Program-made: the position numbers and the translations under genes
Shown: positions 42,001 to 50,087 of the stretch, one piece after another
How positions within the stretch are numbered: position 1 is the first letter of the stretch
Layout: each line of letters begins with the position of its first letter
Virus record (IMG/VR): IMGVR_UViG_3300027659_000015
Span: 1 to 64,000 of that record
Length of the DNA stretch: 64,000 nt
Source of the DNA: a virus
Strand: one strand, 5' to 3'
The notes under the pieces: model-generated
Databases searched by the model: none
What the model was told of the DNA's origin: nothing
What the model saw: only the letters and a program-made list of their open reading frames with translations

Positions 42001-42302
42001 TAAACAGAAATGATACACAGAAGTTTGATGACAGTTCATGGCAATTAATGACCAAAATTAATAACTCTGGTTCATTATTTTCTCAAGCAAGAAGTGATAC
42101 TTATGAATATGTGTTTGCTCCAGGAAATGCTGGTGTCGACCAAGGTTATGTAACTTATACAAGTACAACAGGACAAATATACACCTCATTTAGTCAATTT
42201 GCTGTCAAAGTTGTTTTGACTAGTTCCGACCATACGTATTCACCATTTGTAAATGATTTACGTGTGATTGCTTTACCTGCGAACGTTAATACTTCAGTAT
42301 AA
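36048..42302 (+). CDS. DUF4815-type giant baseplate/tail protein, 2084 aa
   Basis: Strong AAGGA before the start. The N-terminus NFNVDPWYDDFDQTKNFHRI, FKPGRAVQARELTQAQTILQ and QITKFADNIFKQNSPVTGGE is the hallmark of the DUF4815 family found in T4-like phages at the gp10 position. The middle has long beta-rich stretches and a second conserved block (YTMQDIAGLESRINNIQYY, about residues 980-1000). The C-terminal third carries Gly-rich repeats (TGTGYNAYTTTVTISPP, AGSGYITTPTITI). The gene is one of the longest here. Most likely the peripheral baseplate/fibre-attachment protein; enzymatic roles are not seen. Confidence 0.8.
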   Translation: MAKNFNVDPWYDDFDQTKNFHRILFKPGRAVQARELTQAQTILQDQITKFADNIFKQNSPVTGGEVTTNFGCYYVKLQPTYNNAAIDITQFDGILVRNTTGNVVARVISYVAATGTDPDTLILAYTSGQQFQNGDVIYEAVNGLLAAQAITSAATGESSVASISQGVFYVLGNFVQISPSTVVLDPYDSTPTKRVGLTITETTYDYVDDNSLLDPAAGATNYQAPGADRYVIALKLDIRNIALGDDNDFIELVRVEDGVVSKMVNGSVYNVIDDYFAKRDYETNGDYIVDDYKLTPRTNTDLDKYTLTVGKGLSYVHGYRMENPTNVDLVSNRARTTKFQNNNPVYIDYGTYFYVDTVRGGAAGSFFDVTTAQAVDFHCVTSSNVRTTNTATYSSTVVATGYIRNFAYDYNTSDADANTYVYKAFVNDIQNAVATANVVSATANTIKLPGTFSQSNTSYVGVNVTITNGTSSGDFRTITSYDGATRIATVNQNWTVIPDTTSVFAFNFDIKDIDTIVYADKTSYPASIKSYANINNASGRIGGVSTGATILKNPGAPELIYNIGAPYVASMVDASYNTQHLNRGVVFNASGGVVAQVQITYSDSYSGVIQHFGSAGGYLSADVIKQNFLIVVTNAVSPCTLSVGQVVPLSYLGGTILISNDLSTATLSIPVSAVGGTFTAVVLEKVFVSNADNTSHFLKYKNLITADTSVIKTNGTNINGQYFVDDASLTSTGQIYIQNPGLVSPGLKQTLYLSDVKNIVKIIDTKGAGYIPTLGMLTNPSYDVTKNYSFDNGQRDSYYDHASITLIPGAPQPKGNLLVFVNYYQHAGGDGYFALSSYLNSQKPESYKNILSYVSKNGTTYPLRDSLDFRPSRINATTTFQFNYNSVVNRYGIFIPTDLSTFRTDYSYYLGRKDKLILTKDRTFEIIEGAPSVNPLIPSEPDGSLVIANITHVPYTGYIPTESPNGTLSDLSIEKVKHKRYTMQDIAGLESRINNIQYYASLNLLEQKASSLQISDAYGLNRFKNGILVDDFSSFATADTLNGDYYATINRRDRLMTASQNVKNFQLKSLATAYNMNQMDSSISLGYNISTDGNVNYYTLPYTTSNVITQKFASRTVNVNPFSFSVIDGTISLSPNIDNWVDTTYSPSLLITDPNLQVFQAGSTNNILQYGDWKAITGVPSVVNTQLTDRGRNWETYTQTTSVYMNQTNVMGSYDKIGNTYSLNNGYIQDISVLPYIRPQQIVSRAKGMLINAAVNYYFDGTNVNNYIRKGNIIELIGVSGTFKEGDIIGYYTSGTFTPTARILGLFNKTATTTRLYVAADPYTQNYTTNGVIQNGFFNASGVYTSTTATGTVSSQSHFGGRINGSSNSTTITLSNLASTSDNYYNGNTIYICDGTGVGSSATITGYQGSTRVATLATGITLSVDDIYSIGGFSTDETGSTYGVFNLPENTFHNGQRTLRIDNRVNGNLGTETTFAEGVYYAEGLQTKAQQIDFGASPAGAKNTFYKTGDPKLVQTNVTSWTNRWDPVAQTFIVDKDNFPNGLFLDSATFFFSNKPTGDNSPITLSIVGTQNGYPNGDTLDHSVVTLTPISVKTSSSPQYLDSTAATKFKFSAPVYIQPGVLYAFMLKSNSNQYELWSTSNGDKALSSSVKNLPTDPAPSIITKIGSAPYVGGLFISQNAQTWTADQNQSLMFVVDRCVFNTTATPTIQHIVPNKLPQRTLIDQSIRYYQNANGVSGTTETISSTDVLVDAFNVTTTDFTPSSTSITYSYNATLLNGTAAGTTYINPGKYGTPTNDDIYLTDGKGERILVANSNTSFSLYTVLNTTSDHVSPVISDAGLSVFAIQWNINNAELSNSVITLANTGTGYNAYTTTVTISPPKDPNGSQAYASANVVSGNIQSVYITTAGSGYITTPTITITDANNIPGTGATAIITGETSKNGGNVLAKYVTKKVVLDPTFDSGDLNVYLTAYRPVNTDIHVYYKVLNRNDTQKFDDSSWQLMTKINNSGSLFSQARSDTYEYVFAPGNAGVDQGYVTYTSTTGQIYTSFSQFAVKVVLTSSDHTYSPFVNDLRVIALPANVNTSV

Positions 42303-42304
42303 TT

Positions 42305-42523
42305 ATGTTAATACCAATTACAGGAACAAGTTTAGTTCGTGATACGGAAAGTATGGCTTTGATTAATCGAGACATTTCTGGTTTACAAGATTATAAAACC
42401 AAACGAAAATTTGCTGAGTCTCAAAAAGAGCAAATAAATAAGGTTGAATCAGAAATTAATAATATTAAAAACGACATATCAGATATTAAAAAACTGATGG
42501 TAAAACTATTAGAAAAAGGTTAA
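42305..42523 (+). CDS. small coiled-coil protein, 72 aa
   Basis: Start MLIPITGTSLVRDTESMALI followed by a charged helix (QINKVESEINNIKNDISDIK) with clear heptads, ending in KLMVKLLEKG. This short coiled-coil gene after the DUF4815 protein is conserved in related phages; it may be a fibre chaperone or assembly linker. It sits 2 nt after the preceding stop and 1 nt before the next start. Confidence 0.75.
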   Translation: MLIPITGTSLVRDTESMALINRDISGLQDYKTKRKFAESQKEQINKVESEINNIKNDISDIKKLMVKLLEKG

Positions 42524-42524
42524 A

Positions 42525-45500
42525 ATGGCAAATACAGTAACGATTATAAGTTATGCCAATACATTTGGTCAATGGATGGTTGCGACAGATGCTCTTATTG
42601 CAGAAAACAATACATTAGCAACAGGTGATTACACCAAAAATTCTGGTACAATTTTCCTCAGCGAAACAACAAAAAACGCACTGCAGTCAAACGGTAATAT
42701 CATCGTACAAAAACAACTCAGAGTACAAGGCTCAGGTTCATCCGCTTCTATTGATAATAATTTATCGGTTGATGGCCAAGTTTATTTTGGTAATACAACA
42801 TTAGGTTTAACTAATTCTGGCCAAGCCAACATCAATGGTCTTTTAATTGCTCAAGGACCAGGTACTGGGTTATATGTTTCCAATAGTGTATATATTGGTG
42901 GTAATACAACAATACAATATAATATATTAACAAATTCAATCCAATCCAATACATCAGTAAATACAAGAACAATTAGTGTCACAGGTAATACATATTCAAA
43001 TAATTTTATTGCAAATTCTTCTGCACAAATAAACAATTTAACTGTCGGTGGTTTAAGTAATTTAATTGGTACGACAAATGTTGGTGACATATATGTTTCC
43101 GGCACAGGTAATTTTAATACAACAATTAACGTTGATGATGGTATAATTGTTGCTGGTATTAATGTGGCACCACAGCTTACGGCAGCTTTTGTTAAAGCGA
43201 ATTCTGCTTATGAAGCACAAAATACTACAGGTTCATATGCAAACGGTGCTTACGGCCAAGCAAACTCAGCGGCTACATATGCCAATGGTGCTTTCCTTCA
43301 TGCTAATTCATCATTCAATTCTCAAAATACAACCGGTTCATATGCAAACGGTGCTTACGGCCAAGCAAATTCAGCAGCCTCATATGCTAACTCGGCCTTC
43401 ACAAATTCAAATTCTTCTTATTCACTCGCAAACAATATAGTCACAGGTACACAAAAATTAGATTGGGTGAGTGTAGGTAACACAACATTCACTTCTTCAT
43501 TACAGGCTAATACAACTGTTAATACTTCTAGTGTCTCTGTCACAAATAGAATAACAACAAAAGATATTACAGCAAATAATTCAATCACCTCACAAGGTTC
43601 TGTTGTATCCAATACCTTCACAGCGAATATTAGTGCTTCGATACCAACACTTACAATATCAACGAAACTTGATGGTAATGATGCAGCATTTTTTGCAAAC
43701 AGTTTATCTGTAGGTTCTGGTGGTTTAAGTATTAGTGGTAACTTTACTTTGACTGGTAGTACAATCTACGCTGCTAATACTTTCCAATTGAGTACTGGCG
43801 TTTCTGCTGGTATTTCTAGTTATATTTCAGTTGCTCGTGGTTCTTCTGGTCCAAATGCTGCATTCCGTTGGAATGAACCTTTGTTGTATTGGGAAACACT
43901 AGATGTAACAGGTAACATCTATTCACGTGTCATTACAGAAAACTATTTGGCTAATCAAACGGGTTCATATGCTAACTCAGCATTTGACAAAGCCAACTCT
44001 GCCTATGAATCACAGAATACGACAGGCACTTATGCCAACTCAGCATATACACAAGCAAATACCGCATTTAATAATGCAGCTGGTGCTTCTCTGTATGCTA
44101 ACGGTGCTTTCATTCAATCAAATGCAGCGTTCATTAAATCCAACTCTGCCTATGAATCACAGAATACGACAGGCACTTATGCCAACTCAGCATATACTCA
44201 GGCAAATACAGCAGTTAATAATGCAGTTGGTGCTTCTCTGTATGCTAACGGTGCATTTACACAATCTAATGCTGCTTTCATCAAAGCAAACTCAGCATAT
44301 GATTTAGCAAATACATTTGCCAATACTTTTGTTGGTACACAAGGTTCTGTTACACATTCTGGTGGTGTAATATCATTCTCAAGTAATAATGGTATAAAAA
44401 TTGTAGCTACAAGTGCAAACAATTTTGCTATTAGTTCACCACAAGACTTACAGACAGCAAATACACCAACATTTAATGGTTTAATCTTAACTAATGCTTT
44501 ACCGTTAAATCAAGGTGGTACAGGTGCAACATCATCTTCTGGAGCATTAACCAATATTTTACCAACGGGTGCAACAGCAGGTTATGTATTAACTACAGGT
44601 GGTCCAGGTAACTTTTATTGGTCCGCAAGTTCTGGTGGCGGCGGCGGTGGTGGTGTAACACCAGGTACTACAATCAACTCAACTCGTTTGTCATACACAG
44701 CTAATGGACAATCGGGTTATACAGGAAATTCTTTTGTTATACCAACCGCAACAACCGGTACACAAGTTCGTGCTTATATTAACGGTGTTAGACAATTTGA
44801 ATCTGAATATGCTTTAGATTTAAGTGCCAACACAATTGCATTTACAACAACACCACCAAGTGGTGATTCGATTCTTGTTGAAGTTGATGGATATTATGTA
44901 AATCCATATTACGCAAATAATATTACATTTACTGCACCCCAAGGTGACATTCCATCTTCTGCTAATACAATTCAATTAGCAATCAACGATCTTGAGAGTA
45001 GAAAAGCTGCATTGACTGGAGGTTCATTTACTGGCCGAGTCTTTGGTCTTACACCAAGTGTGGGTAATAATGACACAACTTTTGCTACAACAGCATTTGT
45101 TAAATCTTTATTGAATAATAGTAATACATTTACCTTAAATGCTGCAACCGTGACTAACGGTGTATACACTACATCAACTGGTGTTGTTACAAGTGCAATG
45201 ATGACAACAACTGGTATTTCTGCAGGTCAATATGGTACTACAACAGCTATACCACAATTTACAGTAGATACGGCCGGTAGAATTACTGCAATCGGTACAG
45301 TTGGTATTAGTATTCCTGCAGGAACGTCAATTTATGCTAACACAAATCAATTAGTCGCTAATGTCGCAACAGGAACAGTACAGATTGGTTTAGCAAATAC
45401 CAATACAAATATAGGAACTTTTGGTGGTGCAAGTACAGCAACAACTTTTGCTGTTGACGGTTACGGTAGGATTACAAGTGTGGCCAACGTAGCAATAGCA

Positions 45501-46016
45501 ATTGCTTCTAGTGCTGTTTCTGGTTTAGCATCATCAGCTACGACAGATACAACAAATGCTGGTAACATTGGTTCTGGTACTTTGGCTGCAGCAAGGCTTG
45601 GTACAACAATGCAACCACAACTTGGTACACTTGGTGTTGGTACTGCAGCACCAACGACAACTGGTCAAATCCGTGCTTCTGACAACATTACTGCTTTTTA
45701 CAGTTCAGATAAGAGATTGAAAGAGAACATACAAGATATTCCGGATGCATTATCTAAAGTTGGCTGTATTGGTGGTAAATTATTTGATTGGACAGATGAT
45801 TACGTATCAAAACATGGTGGCGCAGATGGTTACTTTGTACAAAAATCAGATTTTGGTGTTATTGCTCAGGATGTTCAACAAGTATTCCCTGTTGCTGTTC
45901 GCCAGAAACCAGATGGAACATTAGCAGTTGATTATGAAAAATTATGTGCTTTAGCATTTGCTGCTATTAAAGAACTCAAAGCTGAAGTTGATGCTCTAAA
46001 AGGAAATAATAAATGA
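42525..46016 (+). CDS. tail fibre with S74 intramolecular chaperone domain
   Basis: A 1163-residue fibre. The shaft holds N-S-A-Y and Y-A-N-G-A-F repeats (residues about 220-310 and 480-600) that resemble trimeric coiled or helical stalks. A Gly-rich linker (SGGGGGGGVTPG, about residue 705) precedes beta-rich domains with DTAGRITAIG-type motifs. The C-terminus (from about residue 1055) is a peptidase S74 chaperone: YSSDKRLKENIQ with candidate catalytic S1061, then FGVIAQDVQQVFPVAV and YEKLCALAFAAIKELKAEV. Family role: the domain folds the trimer and cuts itself off. Next gene overlaps by ATGA. Confidence 0.88.
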   Translation: MANTVTIISYANTFGQWMVATDALIAENNTLATGDYTKNSGTIFLSETTKNALQSNGNIIVQKQLRVQGSGSSASIDNNLSVDGQVYFGNTTLGLTNSGQANINGLLIAQGPGTGLYVSNSVYIGGNTTIQYNILTNSIQSNTSVNTRTISVTGNTYSNNFIANSSAQINNLTVGGLSNLIGTTNVGDIYVSGTGNFNTTINVDDGIIVAGINVAPQLTAAFVKANSAYEAQNTTGSYANGAYGQANSAATYANGAFLHANSSFNSQNTTGSYANGAYGQANSAASYANSAFTNSNSSYSLANNIVTGTQKLDWVSVGNTTFTSSLQANTTVNTSSVSVTNRITTKDITANNSITSQGSVVSNTFTANISASIPTLTISTKLDGNDAAFFANSLSVGSGGLSISGNFTLTGSTIYAANTFQLSTGVSAGISSYISVARGSSGPNAAFRWNEPLLYWETLDVTGNIYSRVITENYLANQTGSYANSAFDKANSAYESQNTTGTYANSAYTQANTAFNNAAGASLYANGAFIQSNAAFIKSNSAYESQNTTGTYANSAYTQANTAVNNAVGASLYANGAFTQSNAAFIKANSAYDLANTFANTFVGTQGSVTHSGGVISFSSNNGIKIVATSANNFAISSPQDLQTANTPTFNGLILTNALPLNQGGTGATSSSGALTNILPTGATAGYVLTTGGPGNFYWSASSGGGGGGGVTPGTTINSTRLSYTANGQSGYTGNSFVIPTATTGTQVRAYINGVRQFESEYALDLSANTIAFTTTPPSGDSILVEVDGYYVNPYYANNITFTAPQGDIPSSANTIQLAINDLESRKAALTGGSFTGRVFGLTPSVGNNDTTFATTAFVKSLLNNSNTFTLNAATVTNGVYTTSTGVVTSAMMTTTGISAGQYGTTTAIPQFTVDTAGRITAIGTVGISIPAGTSIYANTNQLVANVATGTVQIGLANTNTNIGTFGGASTATTFAVDGYGRITSVANVAIAIASSAVSGLASSATTDTTNAGNIGSGTLAAARLGTTMQPQLGTLGVGTAAPTTTGQIRASDNITAFYSSDKRLKENIQDIPDALSKVGCIGGKLFDWTDDYVSKHGGADGYFVQKSDFGVIAQDVQQVFPVAVRQKPDGTLAVDYEKLCALAFAAIKELKAEVDALKGNNK

Positions 46017-46909
46017 CAACAAAAGTTAGTTCATCCACGTTAGCTAATACGGCGGTTACGGCCGGCACATATGGTGGTTCAATTCAGGTTCCTGTTATTA
46101 CCGTTGATCCACAAGGTAGATTAACTTCTGCAGCCAATCTTATCATCACACAAACTGCTGTATATGCAAACTCAGGTCAAATCAACGCAAATACCGCAAC
46201 AGGTGTTGTACAAATTGGTTTACCAACACAATCTGTTAATCCAGCAATATCTTATGGTTCAGGTACACAGACACCAATCATTCAAGTTGACCAATATGGT
46301 AGAATTGTTGGTATTTCAACCACATTGATTACTGGTGGTTCAGCAGGTATTGGTGCTACATCTTTTGTGAGAACAACATTTACCGCAACTTCGACACAAA
46401 CAGTTTTTTCTGCAAATTACACAGTAGGTTATTTACAAGTCTTTGTCAATGGTGTTTTACTTGGAACTTCTGATTATACTGCATCAAACGGAACATCTAT
46501 TACTTTAGGTGTGGCATGTATCGGAGGTGAAATAGTTGAAGTTATTGCTTATACCGTTACATTAGTTAATAATCTTTCTCCATCATATACTGGTGGACAA
46601 GGTGGTTCGGCTGGTCAAATATTATATCAGTCAGCAGCAAATACTACATCAAATACAGACGTTGGTACAACTGGTTATTTGTTAACAAGTGCTGGTTCAG
46701 GTAAACCAACATGGACAGCTCCATCCGCTTTAACAGTTAGTGCAGCTACTTCAGCCACTTCTGCTGGATCACTTTCAACTGGACTATGGTCTGTGGCAAA
46801 CACATCTAATAAATTGGTTTTCTCATATAATAGTGTGGCCGTTTTCTCAGTTGATTCATCTGGTAACATGATTGCCAAAGGTGATATAACTGGCTTTGGC
46901 ACTCCTTAA
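46013..46909 (+). CDS. tail fibre/adhesin protein, 298 aa
   Basis: Starts in an ATGA overlap with the S74 fibre. It contains two VD-x-x-GR motifs (ITVDPQGRLTSAANL, IQVDQYGRIVGIST), a repeat characteristic of phage tail-fibre shafts. A beta-rich block follows (LQVFVNGVLLGTSDYTASNG) that also occurs in the large fibre genes at 42525 and 53887. It ends with a short FSVDSSGNMIAKGDITGFG segment. No S74 domain is present. Likely a co-assembled fibre subunit. Confidence 0.75.
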   Translation: MTTKVSSSTLANTAVTAGTYGGSIQVPVITVDPQGRLTSAANLIITQTAVYANSGQINANTATGVVQIGLPTQSVNPAISYGSGTQTPIIQVDQYGRIVGISTTLITGGSAGIGATSFVRTTFTATSTQTVFSANYTVGYLQVFVNGVLLGTSDYTASNGTSITLGVACIGGEIVEVIAYTVTLVNNLSPSYTGGQGGSAGQILYQSAANTTSNTDVGTTGYLLTSAGSGKPTWTAPSALTVSAATSATSAGSLSTGLWSVANTSNKLVFSYNSVAVFSVDSSGNMIAKGDITGFGTP

Positions 46910-46919
46910 GGATAATTAA

Positions 46920-47327
46920 ATGACTATCGCACGTACTTTAGGCAACTTCGCAAACGTAGTTTTAGCGAATACTGCTATTGTTTCATCAAATCCAATCACA
47001 GCGTCATCACTCACAGATTCTAAAGGTGGTGTAAGAGCTTTACCAGTAAACACACAAAGTGGTGTTTACACATTAACTTCAGCTGATGTTGGTAAAATGG
47101 TAAGCACAACAGCAGGTGTTACTGTTCCAGTATCAACATTCGTTGCTGGTGATAATATCACTATTTACAACAATTCTGCATCTTCCATAACAATTACTTG
47201 TTCGGCAATTACAGTATATCGTGCTGGTATAACAACAGCATCTACATCTTTGGCACTTGGCGGTAGAGGTGTTTGTACATTCTTATTCTACGCAAGTGAT
47301 GCAGCGGTTGTGACAGGAACAGTCTAA
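46920..47327 (+). CDS. beta-rich fibre-associated protein, 135 aa
   Basis: AAGGA lies upstream of the ATG. The start MTIARTLGNFANVVLANTAI and the following GVYTLTSADVGKMVST, ITIYNNSASSITIT pattern describe a compact beta-sandwich seen repeatedly in aquatic-phage fibre clusters. Similar features occur at the end of the 1326-residue fibre (MTLPTSATLGDTIRINDLAG). The stop overlaps the next ATG. Probably a tip or adaptor domain. Confidence 0.7.
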   Translation: MTIARTLGNFANVVLANTAIVSSNPITASSLTDSKGGVRALPVNTQSGVYTLTSADVGKMVSTTAGVTVPVSTFVAGDNITIYNNSASSITITCSAITVYRAGITTASTSLALGGRGVCTFLFYASDAAVVTGTV

Positions 47328-48844
47328 TGTCATCAACAGCGGTTATGAGCAATCAAAGCTCAGCAGCTTTGATAAAATCAACATTCTGGCAAACAGGTAA
47401 TGTTAATAGATTAAACGACTGTTGTATTGATTCCGCAGGTAATGTTTACACACTTTATGAATGTAGAGAAATTCAAACCGATAATTCTTTTTGGAAATAT
47501 TCTTTACAAAAAACAAAATCTGATGGTACTGTCGCCTGGACAAAAATTTTGTATCAGGGTACTCAAAGTAATCAAATACAAAATAGTTATGTATTCATCA
47601 AAGCCATTGATAATGATTATTTGATTTTTGGTGGATCTTCATCGGCAGATGCATCATCAAAAGGTTATATTTCTAAAATAAATTCTTCTGATGGATCGGT
47701 TGCTCTGGCTAGAAATTTCACAAATACTGATGGTCGTGGGTACGGATTTCGAGGATGTCATATTGATTCATCAAAAGCTATATATTTAACTAGATATGAT
47801 TTGTATGGTTCTCCAATCATTTATAAACTCGATTATAATTGTAATTTAATATGGGCAAAATCATTACCGGTGGGTTTTTTTGATAGTGATGGTGCATCCA
47901 ATGAATATATTCCGATTGGTTTTTTTGGAAATTCTTTAGGCCAAACAGTGTGGTGTGGTAATTTTTATGGATATTTGGCGAGGAATGGATCTCCAGGAAA
48001 TAAGTACTGGAAACAATCAACTATGCTTTTTTCATTGGACAGTAATGGTAATCTTGTTTATTTGAAATTTGTAAAACCAATGCAGTTTTATTCTGGTTTT
48101 TTAGATGAATCTGGTGTTTCATACTACACCGGTTTGATGGGATATAATTATTATTCTAATGATAGCACCACTAGCAGTTATAATACCCTTAATAATAGAT
48201 ATAAAGGATTTTTAAAATTAGATGCGGCAGGAAACGTATCTTTTTATAAAACATCAATAAGCAACGATACTTCAGCGCAAAACACTTATGACGTAAGTTT
48301 GATTAACGACAAACAAGGTAATATTTACAGAATTAGTATTACACCTGATGGTTATGCAAAACCATATCTATGGATTAACAAATTTGATAGTTCCGGAAAT
48401 CTTATTTGGGGCAATTATTTAAAATTTAGTACAACTTGGCCAAACACAACAGGTGTTGGTATATGGGATAATAATGATGGCGGAACCACAACAAAAAGCG
48501 GCTTGACGCCGTGTTGGATAGAAAATAATAAATTAATCATTCCACTTACTGTTTATGCAACTGCTGCAACAACTGATACTTCCAGAAAATGGATGATACA
48601 CGTTAAACTACCAACAGATGGTTCAAAGTTGGGTTCGTATATACCAGCAACATATTTGACGATGGATTACTTAGCTCAAGATGTATCAAATAAGACTTGG
48701 GATTATTATGCAAACTCATCACCTGTAATGTCAGCAAATACACCAGGCTTGGTTACACTCTCAGATACAATAAGTGCATCACCTACAACTTATACTGTGG
48801 CAGATACAACTATATCAATTACAAATTATAAGGTGCCATTTTAA
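47327..48844 (+). CDS. adhesin-like protein with predicted beta-propeller, 505 aa
   Basis: After about 25 residues the sequence has successive blade-like units: CIDSAGNVYTLYECRE, TKSDGTVAWTKILY, INSSDGSVALARNF, IDSSKAIYLTRYD, LDYNCNLIWAKSL, LDSNGNLVYLKF, LDAAGNVSFYKTS and FDSSGNLIWGNYL. The spacing (about 40-60 residues) suggests a 6-8 bladed propeller. The C-terminal TYTVADTTISITN repeats the end of the protein at 12597. Carbohydrate or surface binding is the likely role. It starts at the previous stop (TAATG). Confidence 0.72.
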   Translation: MSSTAVMSNQSSAALIKSTFWQTGNVNRLNDCCIDSAGNVYTLYECREIQTDNSFWKYSLQKTKSDGTVAWTKILYQGTQSNQIQNSYVFIKAIDNDYLIFGGSSSADASSKGYISKINSSDGSVALARNFTNTDGRGYGFRGCHIDSSKAIYLTRYDLYGSPIIYKLDYNCNLIWAKSLPVGFFDSDGASNEYIPIGFFGNSLGQTVWCGNFYGYLARNGSPGNKYWKQSTMLFSLDSNGNLVYLKFVKPMQFYSGFLDESGVSYYTGLMGYNYYSNDSTTSSYNTLNNRYKGFLKLDAAGNVSFYKTSISNDTSAQNTYDVSLINDKQGNIYRISITPDGYAKPYLWINKFDSSGNLIWGNYLKFSTTWPNTTGVGIWDNNDGGTTTKSGLTPCWIENNKLIIPLTVYATAATTDTSRKWMIHVKLPTDGSKLGSYIPATYLTMDYLAQDVSNKTWDYYANSSPVMSANTPGLVTLSDTISASPTTYTVADTTISITNYKVPF

Positions 48845-48921
48845 AATTTCGAATTTTTGCGTTCCGGCTCAAGAATTTTCTCCGACAGTTTCGGGATTCC
48901 AAAAAGTGAATCCACTCCTAG

Positions 48922-48929
48922 ACTAAATA
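48922..48929 (+). promoter_or_regulatory. possible late promoter element ACTAAATA
   Basis: ACTAAATA lies in the 110-nt gap before the gene at 48955 (26 nt before the ATG). The rest of the gap (48845-48921) holds only a weak AT-rich palindrome around 48843-48857. Confidence 0.5.
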
Positions 48930-48954
48930 TAAGTATAATAATAAGAAGACTACT

Positions 48955-49296
48955 ATGCCAGCAGGTTACCAAGAATTATTTTTAGAACAAGGTTCGGAGT
49001 TCAACACATCCGTGACACTTGACAACGCCGATGGTTCACCTTATAGCTTGGTGAATTGTCAGGTTAAGTCATCTATGAAGAAGTCTTATTATTCAACTAA
49101 TTCCACGACAGAACTCACAGTTGACCTTAATAATCCATCACAAGGTATAATAATTTTAAGTTTAACATATAAACAAACAGCAAATATTGCTGCGGGTAGA
49201 TATGTATATGATGTTGCTGTTAAGGATTCTTCGAATACAGTATCCAGAGTTTTGGAAGGTATTGTAAACGTATCACCTAGAGTTACCGTATTTTAA
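48955..49296 (+). CDS. Ig-like/beta-sandwich structural protein, 113 aa
   Basis: The start MPAGYQELFLEQGSEFNTSV, central YSLVNCQVKSSMKKSY and the C-terminal GRYVYDVAVKDSSNTVSRVL match small beta-sandwich virion proteins found in fibre clusters of T4-like cyanophages and relatives. It begins a new late unit. Possibly a fibre adaptor or decoration; no T4 equivalent. Confidence 0.75.
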   Translation: MPAGYQELFLEQGSEFNTSVTLDNADGSPYSLVNCQVKSSMKKSYYSTNSTTELTVDLNNPSQGIIILSLTYKQTANIAAGRYVYDVAVKDSSNTVSRVLEGIVNVSPRVTVF

Positions 49297-49304
49297 GGTA
49301 GAAC

Positions 49305-49844
49305 ATGCCAACAGTAACAGTCAGACAACCAGCATCTGTCCGAGTAAAAATAGGTACATCTGCAAGACCAGAAACAGTACAAACAATTTCTTATGGTACA
49401 AAGACTTTAAGGAGTCTGAACGACCTAGGAATAACGGGTGCAAATACTGGTGATGTAATTGTGTATAATGCACAAACTGAAACTTTTAATGTCAGGCCTC
49501 TTGGTACTTCAACTCCAGTAACAGGTAATTTGTTACCATCACAACATCTAGAATATGATTTAGGATCACCAACACAGAGGTTCCGAAGTTTATATATTGG
49601 TTCAAACACAATTGATTTGGGTGGAACTATACTTAAAACTGATGCCAACACAGGTTCATTGGCCATTGCTGCTGCACCTACAGATAGATATCCAAATCCT
49701 GTAGCAATTTTGATAACACCACAAGGTGGATTTTCACCTGTACAAACGGTAGGTGGTGAAATTCCTGTTGGAGCATTAGACGCAACTGTATCAAGGTCTA
49801 TTACCTATTTGGCTTTCACAGGTGCTGATTCCGGATTCTTTTAA
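49305..49844 (+). CDS. tail fibre-associated protein, 179 aa
   Basis: Starts MPTVTVRQPASVRVKIGTSA. The middle has DLGSPTQRFRSLYIGSNTID, a repeat that recurs in phage fibre shafts (x-L-G-x-x-x-x-R-F-x-x-L-Y-x-G). The C-terminus is beta-rich. It follows by 8 nt and abuts the next start directly, so all three small genes probably make one assembly. Function otherwise unknown. Confidence 0.72.
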   Translation: MPTVTVRQPASVRVKIGTSARPETVQTISYGTKTLRSLNDLGITGANTGDVIVYNAQTETFNVRPLGTSTPVTGNLLPSQHLEYDLGSPTQRFRSLYIGSNTIDLGGTILKTDANTGSLAIAAAPTDRYPNPVAILITPQGGFSPVQTVGGEIPVGALDATVSRSITYLAFTGADSGFF

Positions 49845-50042
49845 ATGGCTAATACACACATACAAATATTAAGGTCGTATGCAAATACAGCACCAGAAAC
49901 TTTATTAGATGGTGAATTAGCGTATTCTTTTGTTTCACAAACATTGTTTATTGGTAATGTTTCCAATAATGTTGTGGGAATTGCTGGTCCGGGTTACTTA
50001 GCGAACTCAATTAGCACAATTGACGGTGGCAGTTTTTCATAA
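49845..50042 (+). CDS. short fibre N-terminal-domain protein, 65 aa
   Basis: Start MANTHIQILRSYANTAPETL then DGELAYSFVSQTLFIGN. The same module opens the 641-residue fibre at 50088 and the 157-residue protein at 52758. Here it stands almost alone, ending STIDGGSFS; the 641-residue protein ends in a similar SLDGGQF. It is either a free attachment domain or the remnant of a longer fibre gene. Confidence 0.65.
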   Translation: MANTHIQILRSYANTAPETLLDGELAYSFVSQTLFIGNVSNNVVGIAGPGYLANSISTIDGGSFS

Positions 50043-50045
50043 ATA
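50038..50045 (+). promoter_or_regulatory. possible late promoter element CATAAATA
   Basis: CATAAATA overlaps the preceding stop, 42 nt before the ATG at 50088, with AAGGA at about 50078-50082. Confidence 0.5.
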
Positions 50046-50087
50046 GATAATAGGATTAAATCCAAACCAATAACAAGGATAATAATA

